From: Pseudomonadota bacterium
Lineage (GTDB): Bacteria; Pseudomonadota; Alphaproteobacteria; Azospirillales; Azospirillaceae
Reading direction: 5' to 3'
DNA length: 64,000 nt
Assembly (NCBI GenBank): GCA_023423695.1
Contig: JAFAFA010000054.1
Location: forward strand, 32,359 to 96,358
The notes below the pieces were generated by a model. The model saw only the letters and a program-made list of their open reading frames with translations, ran no database searches and was not told the origin of the DNA. The position numbers and the translations under genes are program-made. Shown here one piece after another: positions 33,338 through 41,311 of the stretch. Every line of letters starts with the position of its first letter. Position 1 is the stretch's first letter.

Positions 33338-34303
33338 ATGCGATTTCATGCTACCCTGCCGCGCCTTCGGTTCGATGGCATCCTTCCGATCGAACGGATT
33401 TCCGTCTTGCCCTCGCTTGAGAAGCCCCTCGCCCTGTTGTTCGTCGACATCGCGGACAGCACGATGCTGTACGAGCGCATCGGCAACGTCACCGCCGCGG
33501 CGCTGACGCAGCAGGTTCTGGCCCATCTGCGCCAGCTGGTCGAGGAGCACAGCGGCAGGGTCATTAAGAGCCTGGGCGATGGGCTGCTGGCCGCCTTCCC
33601 GGCCTGCGACGACAGCGTCCGCACCGCCTGCGCGATGATCGACGGACAGAACCGGCATGACCTCCGGCTGCGCATTGGTATCCATCACGGTGCGGTGATC
33701 GAAGGGGTGGGCGACCTGTACGGCGACGCCTGCAACGTCGCCGCACGGGTGCAGCAGATCGCCCGGCCCGGCGAGATCCTGGTGACCCAGGCGTTGGTGG
33801 ACGGCCTATCGCCCGGCCTGCGCGACCGGACCAAGCCGCTGAACAACGTCGCCATGAAGGGCAAGACGGCGCCGATCCGCGTCCACCGGGTCCGCGGCGC
33901 CGACGACGCCGACGACGCCATCGAAAGCACCACGCTCGGCTTCTCCATGGTGACGGAGGCCGGCGATGCCATGGTGACGCTGCATCTGTCCTATCGCGGA
34001 CAGGAAATCGCGATGAGCCGCGCGTTGCCCCGCGTCGCCATCGGTCGGGAGGACAGCAGCGGCCTGCGCATCGCCTCGCGCCAGACCTCGCGCCAACATG
34101 CGGTGATCGACTTCACCCGCGAGAGCTTCCTGCTGACCGACCATTCCACCAACGGCACCTTCATCCGCAGCGGCGGATCGCCGCCGCTGGTGCTGCGCCG
34201 CGATTCGACCAAGCTGGTCGGCAGCGGCCTGATCGGTTTCGGGGCGGAGGCGCTGGACGAGGGTCAGGACCATGTCGTCGCCTTCCGGGGCGAACTGGCC
34301 TGA
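33338..34303 (+). CDS. Class III adenylate cyclase fused to an FHA domain
   Basis: 321 residues from ATG 33338; TTG 33407 is an alternative start just before the domain. The cyclase domain holds the two metal Asp residues (FVDIADST, SLGDGL), the adenine-selecting Lys in VIKSLGDG, and the Asn/Arg transition-state pair in GDACNVAARVQ. It therefore looks catalytically competent for cAMP. The C-terminal FHA domain (~210-310: AIGREDSSGLRI, SRQHAVI, STNGTF) would bind phosphothreonine peptides. It lies 44 bp after nifA and directly before the nifB UAS elements, which suggests co-transcription with nifA. Its role in nitrogen fixation is not known. Confidence 0.9.
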   Translation: MRFHATLPRLRFDGILPIERISVLPSLEKPLALLFVDIADSTMLYERIGNVTAAALTQQVLAHLRQLVEEHSGRVIKSLGDGLLAAFPACDDSVRTACAMIDGQNRHDLRLRIGIHHGAVIEGVGDLYGDACNVAARVQQIARPGEILVTQALVDGLSPGLRDRTKPLNNVAMKGKTAPIRVHRVRGADDADDAIESTTLGFSMVTEAGDAMVTLHLSYRGQEIAMSRALPRVAIGREDSSGLRIASRQTSRQHAVIDFTRESFLLTDHSTNGTFIRSGGSPPLVLRRDSTKLVGSGLIGFGAEALDEGQDHVVAFRGELA

Positions 34304-34309
34304 CCTGTT

Positions 34310-34325
34310 TGTCGGCACCCCGACA
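34310..34325 (+). promoter_or_regulatory. NifA upstream activator sequence 1 of nifB
   Basis: TGT-N10-ACA (TGTCGGCACCCCGACA), also internally palindromic, 112 bases upstream of the -24 element. An exact match to the NifA consensus. Confidence 0.85.
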
Positions 34326-34348
34326 ATGCCCCGGGCCGGCCCCGCCAT

Positions 34349-34364
34349 TGTCGCAATGACGACA
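34349..34364 (+). promoter_or_regulatory. NifA upstream activator sequence 2 of nifB
   Basis: A second exact TGT-N10-ACA (TGTCGCAATGACGACA), 39 bases downstream of the first. Two sites in tandem suggest cooperative NifA binding. Confidence 0.82.
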
Positions 34365-34421
34365 GCGTCCGCAATGCCGACGATTCCTGCCAAGCCATTG
34401 TAACTTCTACGTTTTGGTCTC

Positions 34422-34437
34422 TGGCCCCGAACTTGCT
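34422..34437 (+). promoter_or_regulatory. Sigma54 (-24/-12) promoter of nifB
   Basis: TGGCCC at 34422-34427, N5, then TTGCT at 34433-34437. The invariant GG and GC are 10 bases apart. It is placed correctly downstream of two NifA sites and about 55 bases before the nifB start. Confidence 0.85.
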
Positions 34438-34490
34438 TTTCTCCACTTCGTCCAACGGTGTCGTCCGGCACGGCAGGGAAGGAGTGGATG

Positions 34491-36053
34491 ATGAGCAACG
34501 TGGTTTCGCTCGACAGCATCTTCGGGCTGGGGGAACTGGCCCCGCCCGCGACGATGCCGGCAGCGCCCGAGGCGGTGTCCGGCTGTTCGTCGTCGTCCTG
34601 CGGATCCTCCGATGGTCCGGCCGACATGGACCCGGCGGTGTGGGAGAAGGTCAAGAACCACCCCTGCTATTCGGAAGAGGCGCATCATTACTTCGCCCGC
34701 ATGCATGTCGCGGTCGCCCCGGCCTGCAACATCCAGTGCAACTACTGCAACCGCAAATACGATTGCTCGAACGAGAGCCGGCCGGGCGTGGTCTCCGAAA
34801 AGCTGACCCCCGATCAGGCGATCAGGAAGATCCTCGCCGTCGCCCAGGAAATCCCGCAGCTGTCGGTGATCGGCATTGCCGGCCCCGGCGACAGCCTGGC
34901 GGCGAACGGCAGGAACACCTTCGCCACCTTCGAAATGCTGCAGAAGAAGGCGCCGGACCTGAAGCTCTGCCTGTCCACCAACGGCCTAGCCCTGCCCGAC
35001 CATGTGGACAGCATCGCGCAATACAACATCGACCACGTCACCATCACCATCAACATGGTCGATCCCGAGGTCGGCGCACAGATTTACCCGTGGATCTTCC
35101 ACAAGCACAAGCGTTGGACCGGGCTGGACGCCGCCAAGATCCTCCACGAGCAGCAGATGCTGGGGCTGGAGATGCTGACCTCGCGCGGCATCCTGGTGAA
35201 GGTGAACTCCGTCATGATCCCGGGGATCAACGACGAACACCTGCTGGAGGTGAACAAGGCGGTGAAGAGCCGCGGCGCCTTCCTGCACAACATCATGCCG
35301 CTGATCTCCGACCCCGCCCACGGCACCTGGTTCGGCCTGAACGGACAGCGCGGGCCCACTGCGCAGGAGCTGAAGGTGGTGCAGGACGCCTGCGAGGGCG
35401 GCGCCAAGCTGATGCGCCACTGCCGCCAGTGCCGCGCCGACGCCGTCGGCCTGCTGGGCGAGGACCGCGGCGAGGAGTTCAGCGCCAACAAGATCGAGGC
35501 GATGGGGGACATCGGCTATGACGACGAGGCCCGCCGCAGCTACCGCGAGCATGTGGAGGCCGAACGCGCCGGCCGCCATGCCTCCAAGGCCGCCGCGCAG
35601 GCCGATGTCCGGGACAGCGTCGGCACCACGGTCGACCCGATCCTGATCGCCGTCGCCACCAAGGGCGGCGAGCGCATCAACGAGCATTTCGGCCACGCCA
35701 AGGAATTCCAGATCTACGAGGTCGGCCCGAACGGCGCCAAGTTCGTCGGCCATCGCCGCGTCGACCAGTATTGCGAGGGCGGTTCCGGCGACGCCGACAC
35801 GCTGGACGGTGTGCTGGCGGCCATCAACGACTGCACCGCGGTGTTCGTCGCCAAGATCGGCGGCTGCCCGTCCAAGTCCCTGGCCGAGGCCGGGATCGAG
35901 CCGGTCGACCGCTTCGCCTTCGATTACATCGAGGAATCGGCGCTGGCCTACTTCAAGGACTACGCCGAGCGGCTCGGCCAAGGCATCGTCCAGTCCCGCG
36001 CCGGCCAGGACGCGGTGATCCGCACCGGGGCGCTGACCGCGCGGCGCGCCTGA
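34491..36053 (+). CDS. nifB: Nitrogenase FeMo-cofactor biosynthesis protein NifB
   Basis: 520 residues. ATG 34491 is preferred over ATG 34488 and a GTG further upstream, because AGGGAAGGAG (34475-34484) is best spaced for it. The N-terminal radical-SAM domain has the cluster motif CNIQCNYC (C79, C83, C86). Further conserved Cys are at the domain end (HCRQCRADAVG). The C-terminal ~115 residues are a NifX/NafY-like domain (VATKGGERINEHFGHAKEF). NifB makes NifB-co, the Fe-S-carbide core of the cofactor. Expression is by sigma54/NifA from the two sites upstream. Confidence 0.97.
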   Translation: MSNVVSLDSIFGLGELAPPATMPAAPEAVSGCSSSSCGSSDGPADMDPAVWEKVKNHPCYSEEAHHYFARMHVAVAPACNIQCNYCNRKYDCSNESRPGVVSEKLTPDQAIRKILAVAQEIPQLSVIGIAGPGDSLAANGRNTFATFEMLQKKAPDLKLCLSTNGLALPDHVDSIAQYNIDHVTITINMVDPEVGAQIYPWIFHKHKRWTGLDAAKILHEQQMLGLEMLTSRGILVKVNSVMIPGINDEHLLEVNKAVKSRGAFLHNIMPLISDPAHGTWFGLNGQRGPTAQELKVVQDACEGGAKLMRHCRQCRADAVGLLGEDRGEEFSANKIEAMGDIGYDDEARRSYREHVEAERAGRHASKAAAQADVRDSVGTTVDPILIAVATKGGERINEHFGHAKEFQIYEVGPNGAKFVGHRRVDQYCEGGSGDADTLDGVLAAINDCTAVFVAKIGGCPSKSLAEAGIEPVDRFAFDYIEESALAYFKDYAERLGQGIVQSRAGQDAVIRTGALTARRA

Positions 36054-36099
36054 CCCCCGTCCCCCCTCCACAGCCATCCCATCACCCAAGGAGAGAGCC

Positions 36100-36291
36100 A
36101 TGGCCTACAAGATCAAGTCCGCCGAATGCACCGTCTGCGGCGCCTGCGAGGCCGAGTGCCCGAACATCGCCATCAGCCTGAAGAAGGGCACCTACGTCAT
36201 CGACCCGGCCAAGTGCACCGAATGCCAGGGCCAGTTCGACAGCCCGCAATGCGCTGCCGTCTGCCCGGCCGACTGCTGCGTCCCGGCGTGA
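36100..36291 (+). CDS. fdxN: 2[4Fe-4S] ferredoxin of the nif operon
   Basis: 63 residues after a strong AAGGAGAG ribosome site. The first cluster motif is CTVCGACEAECP. The second set is CTECQGQFDSPQC followed by CAAVCP, with the insertion typical of FdxN-type ferredoxins. It likely supplies electrons to NifB or nitrogenase maturation. 46 bp after nifB in the same operon. Confidence 0.93.
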   Translation: MAYKIKSAECTVCGACEAECPNIAISLKKGTYVIDPAKCTECQGQFDSPQCAAVCPADCCVPA

Positions 36292-36298
36292 TGTCGAT

Positions 36299-36324
36299 CC
36301 CCCTCTCCCCCGCGGGAGAGGGGG
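36299..36324 (+). repeat. G/C-rich hairpin inside the nif operon
   Basis: A perfect 11-bp stem (36299-36309 with 36314-36324) with a 4-base loop, made of the same C/G blocks as the intergenic repeats at 3924 and 16475. No T-run, so it probably tunes mRNA stability rather than ending transcription. Confidence 0.6.
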
Positions 36325-36345
36325 AAACCCCAGGAGCACCGCGCC

Positions 36346-36861
36346 ATGCTGGACGAGGTGGATGAGGACTGGCTCGCCCGCCGCTACTACGGCGGGGATC
36401 TTCCGCCCGAAGCGGAACGCTGCCTGCATCTGGCCGCCGCCAGCTATGCCGACAGCGGGGAGGCGCTCGCCCATCTCGCCCGCGCGGCGGAGGTCGCCCC
36501 CGGCCATCGCCTCGTCGATCTCGGCCATTACAAGTTCCACTTCTACAAAGCGAATCTTGATCAGGCGCTGGTCTATGGCGAGCGCATGATCGGCCATGCG
36601 ATGGCCGCGCTCGGCGTCAACCACACCGACTGGCGCGCCGTCACCCACGCCACCGCCGATTTCCGCGGGCTGGAGCCCGCGCCCCGCCTGTTCCTGTTCG
36701 CCTTGGTCGCCATCGGCTACCTGCTGCTGCGCACCGGCCGGCTCGATGCCGGGCGGGAGGCGCTGGGCAAGGTCAGCCAGCTCGACCCCGACGACCGCTT
36801 CGACGCCGCCCGCCTGATCGCCATCGCCGACCGGCATGAGTGCGAGGAGTCCGGCGCATGA
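36346..36861 (+). CDS. nif-associated helical-repeat (TPR-like) protein
   Basis: 171 residues. Helical pairs resemble tetratricopeptide repeats (ALAHLARAAEVAPGHRLVDL, GYLLLRTGRLDAGREALGKV, SQLDPDDRF). No signal peptide. It overlaps the next gene by four bases (ATGA) and follows fdxN by 54 bp, so it belongs to the nifB operon. Probably a protein-protein scaffold in cluster maturation. The exact role is unknown. Confidence 0.72.
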   Translation: MLDEVDEDWLARRYYGGDLPPEAERCLHLAAASYADSGEALAHLARAAEVAPGHRLVDLGHYKFHFYKANLDQALVYGERMIGHAMAALGVNHTDWRAVTHATADFRGLEPAPRLFLFALVAIGYLLLRTGRLDAGREALGKVSQLDPDDRFDAARLIAIADRHECEESGA

Positions 36862-37682
36862 GCGACGACATCCTGGAATCCCTGGATTGGCGCGGCGAAC
36901 CGGTGGACTGCACCGTCTGCGCCCACCGCGACCGCCGCCTCGCCCCCGAGACCACCGCCCTCCCCGCGGGTGGCAAGCTGGCCAACCACTGCCTGCCGCT
37001 GAAGGCCTGCGTGCAGGACCGCTATGCCAAGCGCATCCAGCGCTTCTTCGAATGGAACCCGGACCTCGCCGCCGGCCATCTCAACCATCCCTATTTCGAG
37101 GTCCGGGCGAACGCCGCACGGTTCGCCCCGATCTTCCAGCTGCCCCGGCTGATGAGCGACCCGGACGAGACGGTGCGCTCGGTCCTGGCCCGCCGCCTGC
37201 CGCGCCGGCTGCTGCTGCAGCTGCGCGACGATCCCGACCGCGAGGTGCGGATCGCCGTCGCCTCCCGGCTGGAGGATGCCGACCTCTCGCCGCTGATGCG
37301 CGACCCCGACTGTTCGGTGCGGCTGCGCGTGGTGCGGCGGATCCCCGACGGCATGCTGCCGGCGATGATGCATGACGAGGACCCGGAGGTGCGGGTGGAG
37401 GTCGCCCGCCGCCTTTCGATGGACTGGCTGCCCAGCCTCGCCTGGGACGACAGCCCGCGGGTGCGGCTGGTGGTGGCGCAACGTCTGCCGCCGTCGAAGC
37501 TGCATGTCCTGCAGCAGGATACCGATTGGATGGTCCGCCTCGCCGTCGCCGGGCGGATCGACGCCGGGCAGCTCGGCCCCCTGCTCGACGACCCGGAGGA
37601 GGAGGTGCGCGCCATCGCCCGCCAGCGCGCCGCCGGCTTCGCCGCGGGTCTCACCATCGCCAACGACCTTCCGCCGCTGTAG
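36858..37682 (+). CDS. 4Fe-4S-binding leucine-rich-repeat-variant (LRV) protein
   Basis: 274 residues from ATG 36858. The N-terminal Cys group (CTVCAHRD, then NHCLPLKAC) is the LRV Fe-S cluster motif. It is followed by about seven helical LRV repeats of ~24 residues each (units such as LMSDPDETVRSVLARRL, LRDDPDREVRIAVASRL, LMRDPDCSVRLRVVRRI). LRV proteins are known beside nif genes in Azotobacter, although their role is unclear. Translationally coupled to the TPR-like gene upstream. Confidence 0.9.
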   Translation: MSDDILESLDWRGEPVDCTVCAHRDRRLAPETTALPAGGKLANHCLPLKACVQDRYAKRIQRFFEWNPDLAAGHLNHPYFEVRANAARFAPIFQLPRLMSDPDETVRSVLARRLPRRLLLQLRDDPDREVRIAVASRLEDADLSPLMRDPDCSVRLRVVRRIPDGMLPAMMHDEDPEVRVEVARRLSMDWLPSLAWDDSPRVRLVVAQRLPPSKLHVLQQDTDWMVRLAVAGRIDAGQLGPLLDDPEEEVRAIARQRAAGFAAGLTIANDLPPL

Positions 37683-37712
37683 CGGCCTCTCGACCGACGG
37701 AGCGCCAGCGCC

Positions 37713-38045
37713 ATGACAGACACCGAAACCAAGACTGCCGCCCCGTATCGCCGCGAACGCGCCCGCAGCGCCGAGGACGCCAACGAACTGGTCGGCCCGC
37801 CGGTGCTGGAACAGGGCTTCAAGGTCAAGGCCCTGCGCGACGTGCGCAACGACGGGACCTATCCCGGCCGGCCGGTCGGCGACTTCCTGATCCGCGAGGG
37901 CGATGTCGGCTACGTCATCTCGATCGGGACCTATCTGCAGATGTATTACATCTACGCCGTTGATTTCTATGAGAAACGGGTCGTCGTCGGCATGCGCGCG
38001 CGCGAGCTGGAGGTGATCGACGCCCATTGCAACGACCCCCAATGA
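37713..38045 (+). CDS. nifZ: NifZ
   Basis: 110 residues. The NifZ core is complete (VRNDGTYPGRPVGDFLIREG, then DVGYVISIGTYLQMYYIYAV, ending ELEVID), preceded by an unusual ~33-residue polar extension. NifZ helps convert the P-cluster precursor of the MoFe protein. In the operon between the LRV gene and a second NifZ-like gene. Confidence 0.93.
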   Translation: MTDTETKTAAPYRRERARSAEDANELVGPPVLEQGFKVKALRDVRNDGTYPGRPVGDFLIREGDVGYVISIGTYLQMYYIYAVDFYEKRVVVGMRARELEVIDAHCNDPQ

Positions 38046-38076
38046 CCAGCCGGTCCCACCGATAAGGAGCCTCGCG

Positions 38077-38382
38077 ATGTCCGACGTCGAAGCCGCCGCC
38101 AAGCCCGGTTTCATCCCGCCGCGCGAACCGCTGTACGACTGGGGCCTGCGGGTCACGGTGCAGGAGGATCTGTTCAACGACGGCAGCCACCCGCAGGTGC
38201 CGGACGGCGCGCTGCTGGCGCCGAAGGGCACGCCGGGCGTGATCGTCCGCGTCGGCCGCACCGAGGAGGGCAGCCTGCCGGTCTATCTGGTGGAGTTCCC
38301 CGGCGGCACCGTCGTCGGCTGCCTGGAGGAGGAGATCGTCCCGGCCGACGGATCGCGGCGCGGCGTGCCGGGGGTCATGTGA
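38077..38382 (+). CDS. Second NifZ-like protein
   Basis: 101 residues. Its core (LFNDGSHPQVPDGALLAPKG, GVIVRVGRTEEGSLPVYLVE, VVGCLEEEIV) parallels the NifZ domain but is diverged from the neighbour. The pair may have arisen by duplication and split tasks. Its stop codon overlaps the first base of the nifS start (TGATG), so translation is coupled. Confidence 0.82.
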   Translation: MSDVEAAAKPGFIPPREPLYDWGLRVTVQEDLFNDGSHPQVPDGALLAPKGTPGVIVRVGRTEEGSLPVYLVEFPGGTVVGCLEEEIVPADGSRRGVPGVM

Positions 38383-39533
38383 TGACCATCTACCTCGACA
38401 ACAACGCCACCACCGCCCTGGCTCCGGAAGTGCGCGACGCCATGATGCCGCACCTGTTCGGGGAATTCGCCAACCCGTCCAGCCCCCATTCCGCCGGTAT
38501 GGCCGCCCGCCGCGCGGTCAGCGAGGCCAAGTCCCAGATCGCCGCACTGATCGGCGCCAAGCCCGCCGATCTCGTGATGACCGGCAGCGCCACCGAGGCA
38601 ACGCACGCCGCGATCCTCGGCGCGCTCCGCGTCATCGAGGAGACCGACCACCGCCGCGACCACATCGTCACCACGGCGGTGGAGCATCCGGCGACGCTGG
38701 CCCTGTTCGGCGACCTGCGCCAGCGCGGCTGGCGCGTCACCATCCTTCCGGTGAACCGCGACGGCCTGCCCTCGCTGGTCGATCTCGCCGCCGTGGTGAC
38801 GGAGGCGACGGCGCTGGTTTCCATGATGTGGGCCAACAACGAGACCGGCGTGCTGATGCCGGTGGAGGGCGCGTCGGCCATCGCCCATGCCCATGGCGCA
38901 CTGTTCCACAGCGACGCGGTACAGGCCGCCGGCCGGGTGCCGGTCGATTGCGGCATCGCCGACTACCTCACGCTGTCCGCCCACAAGATGCACGGGCCGA
39001 AGGGTGTCGGCGCGCTCTATGTCCGCAAGGGCGCGCCCTTCCATCCGCTGATTCACGGCCATCAGGAACGCCGCCGCCGCGGCGGAACGGAGAATGTGCC
39101 GGGCATCGTCGGCTTCGGCGCCGCCGCCTCGCTGGCGTCGCTGTGGCTCGACGAGGCGGACCTGACCGCTTTCCTGCGCGACCGGCTGGAACAGGGCATC
39201 CTGGCCCGTTGGCCCGGCGCGGTGGTGAATGGGGCCGGCGCTGCCCGGCTGCCCAACACCAGCAACATCCGTTTCGCCGACGGCCGCGGCCATCCGGTGG
39301 ATGCGGAAGAGCTGCTGATGCGGCTCGACCGCGCCGGCATCGCCGTGTCGATGGGGGCCGCCTGCTCCTCCGGCGGCAACGAGCCGAGCCATGTGCTGAC
39401 CGCCATGGGGCTGAGCGCCGCCCAGGCCGCCGCCAGCCTGCGCTTCTCGCTGAGCCGCACCACCACCGCGGCGGAGGTGGACGCCGTCCTGTCGGAGTTG
39501 CCGGCGCTGCATGCCCGGCTGATCGCCGCCTGA
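38382..39533 (+). CDS. nifS: Cysteine desulfurase NifS
   Basis: 383 residues from ATG 38382. The start MTIYLDNNATTALAPEV is that of class I NifS. The PLP-binding lysine is in LSAHKMHGPKG and the catalytic cysteine loop in GAACSSGGNEPSHVL. It supplies sulfur for nitrogenase Fe-S clusters. Lies between nifZ-like genes and nifT. Confidence 0.97.
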   Translation: MTIYLDNNATTALAPEVRDAMMPHLFGEFANPSSPHSAGMAARRAVSEAKSQIAALIGAKPADLVMTGSATEATHAAILGALRVIEETDHRRDHIVTTAVEHPATLALFGDLRQRGWRVTILPVNRDGLPSLVDLAAVVTEATALVSMMWANNETGVLMPVEGASAIAHAHGALFHSDAVQAAGRVPVDCGIADYLTLSAHKMHGPKGVGALYVRKGAPFHPLIHGHQERRRRGGTENVPGIVGFGAAASLASLWLDEADLTAFLRDRLEQGILARWPGAVVNGAGAARLPNTSNIRFADGRGHPVDAEELLMRLDRAGIAVSMGAACSSGGNEPSHVLTAMGLSAAQAAASLRFSLSRTTTAAEVDAVLSELPALHARLIAA

Positions 39534-39573
39534 GACAAAAACATAAACCAAACAACAGGATGGAGTGTCCGCG

Positions 39574-39783
39574 ATGAAGGTGATGATCCGCAAGGCGTCC
39601 GAGCAATACACGATCTACGTCGCCAAGAAGGACCTGGAGGAACCCATCGTCGAGATGGAACATCCGGGCCTGTGGGGCGGCTGGGTCAAGGTCGCCAATG
39701 GCTGGACGCTCGACCTGCCGGAGATGCCGGCGGACACCCGCCTGCCGATCACCGTAGACGCCAAGAAACGCGGAACGGAGTGA
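39574..39783 (+). CDS. nifT: NifT/FixU
   Basis: 69 residues from ATG 39574; a GGAG at 39562-39565 sets the start over a nearby GTG. The core MKVMIRKASEQYTIYVAKKD and the end WVKVANGWTLDLP are typical of NifT. It is a small nif-operon protein of unclear function, next to nifS as usual. Confidence 0.92.
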   Translation: MKVMIRKASEQYTIYVAKKDLEEPIVEMEHPGLWGGWVKVANGWTLDLPEMPADTRLPITVDAKKRGTE

Positions 39784-39788
39784 CGCCC

Positions 39789-40073
39789 ATGGCCCTGTCC
39801 CCCGAGCGCATCGACAGCATCGCCACGCTGGCCGGCCGGCTGTTCGCCGGGGGCGGCAAGCTCGACGCCGTGGTCCGCGGCGTGCGCGAGGCCAACCCGG
39901 ACCTGAAGACCGTCACCGGCGCCATGGCCGCGGTGATGGCCGAGGATCCTTTCCGGGAGGCGGCGGGATTCGACCTGCATCTGGTGGACGGCAACAACCA
40001 CTGCTGGCTCATCACCGACAAGCCGGAGCTTGCGACCGGCGTCGTGATCGCCCAACGGGACGAGGACGAGTGA
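39789..40073 (+). CDS. nif-associated small protein
   Basis: 94 residues from ATG 39789, 5 bp after nifT. It has a helical N-terminus (RIDSIATLAGRLFAGGGKLD, AVVRGVREANPDLKTVTGAM) and a short beta-like end (GFDLHLVDGNNHCWLIT). It resembles a small family seen in alphaproteobacterial nif operons that I cannot name with certainty. It ends in TGA immediately before the ATG of the DegT-like gene. Confidence 0.7.
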   Translation: MALSPERIDSIATLAGRLFAGGGKLDAVVRGVREANPDLKTVTGAMAAVMAEDPFREAAGFDLHLVDGNNHCWLITDKPELATGVVIAQRDEDE

Positions 40074-41288
40074 ATGAGCGAGGCCGCCGCAGCCCTTCCC
40101 CATCCCTCCGCCGCCGATGACGACGAGGTCGACGACTACATCCCGCTGTCGGACCCGGACATCTCCGGTGCCGAGGTCGAAATGCTCGGCCGCCTGCTGT
40201 CGTCCGGAGGCTTGAGCGACGGGCGGATGGTGCGGGCGTTCGAGGACGCCTTCGCCGCCTATGTCGGCCGCGACCATGCGGTGGCGGTGTCGAGCGGCAC
40301 CATAGCCACGCTGCTGATGCTGAAGGGCTATGGCATCGGCGAGGGGGACGAGGTGCTGTGCAGCCCCTTCGGCTGGCATCAGGCCCAGCATGCGGTGGCG
40401 CTGTCCGGCGCCACGCCGGTGCTGGTCGACATCGACTATTGGCAGCACACCATCAATCCGGAAAAGGCGGCGGCTCTGGTGTCGCCGAAAACCAAAGCGA
40501 TCCTGGCCGGCAACGTCAACGGCCATCCCGCCCATTGGGACGAGCTGCGCGCGCTGGCGGACTCCAAGGGCTTGACCCTGCTGGAGGATTCGACCGAGGC
40601 CATCGGCTCCACCTACAAGGGGCAGATGGTCGGCACCTTCGGCGACGCCGCGGTCTTCGACTTCTCCGAGCCCGCCATCCTCCTGGCCGGCCAGGGCGGC
40701 ATGATCGTCACCGACGACCGCGACCTCGCCCACCGGCTGCGCTACATGCGCCGGCGCGAGACGGAGCACCGCAACACGGTGGTCATCACCCGCACCCTGC
40801 CCTGGCAGGCGGGGATGAGCGACCTGAACGCCGCGTTGGCACTGGTGCAGTTGAAGCGCCTGCCGGAAATCCTCACCCGCCGCAATCTGGTCATCGCCTT
40901 TTACGACGCGGCGATGGCGAGCTTCGAGGGCATCAAGCCGCCCTATCGCGGGCCGGGGGCCGAGGTGGTCAACCCGATGGTCTATTGCGTCCATCTCGGC
41001 ACCCGCTTCACCGCGTCGGGGCGCCGGTCGATCATCGAGGATCTGGATACCCACGACATCGACGCCAGCGACTACGGCCAGCCCCTGCACACCCAGCAAT
41101 ACTACATCGAGGCGCTGGGCGAGGAGCGCGCCGGCCGCGGCGCCTGCCCGGTCTGCACCAAGACGGCCGACCGCGTGCTGGCCCTGCCGCTGCACCGCAA
41201 GATCACCCGAGATCAGGTCGCCTTCATCGTGGAAACGCTGAAGGACGCCAGCGTCAACACCGGCGCCGGCGCCGCCATCTATCTGTGA
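40074..41288 (+). CDS. DegT/DnrJ-fold protein lacking the PLP lysine
   Basis: 404 residues with the full fold-type I aminotransferase layout of the DegT/StrS family: SSGTIATLLML, EDSTEAIGSTYKGQMVG, FGDAAVFDFS, then LAGQGGMIVT. In catalytic members the sequence is FSFxxxK just before the GxGG turn. Here it is FDFSEPA, so the internal-aldimine lysine is Ala201 and no other lysine lies in that loop. It therefore cannot be an ordinary aminotransferase. It may bind a ligand or act as a scaffold. Within the nifB operon, starting right after the preceding stop codon. Confidence 0.85.
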   Translation: MSEAAAALPHPSAADDDEVDDYIPLSDPDISGAEVEMLGRLLSSGGLSDGRMVRAFEDAFAAYVGRDHAVAVSSGTIATLLMLKGYGIGEGDEVLCSPFGWHQAQHAVALSGATPVLVDIDYWQHTINPEKAAALVSPKTKAILAGNVNGHPAHWDELRALADSKGLTLLEDSTEAIGSTYKGQMVGTFGDAAVFDFSEPAILLAGQGGMIVTDDRDLAHRLRYMRRRETEHRNTVVITRTLPWQAGMSDLNAALALVQLKRLPEILTRRNLVIAFYDAAMASFEGIKPPYRGPGAEVVNPMVYCVHLGTRFTASGRRSIIEDLDTHDIDASDYGQPLHTQQYYIEALGEERAGRGACPVCTKTADRVLALPLHRKITRDQVAFIVETLKDASVNTGAGAAIYL

Positions 41289-41311
41289 AGACCCGAAGGG
41301 AAGAGGCCCCC

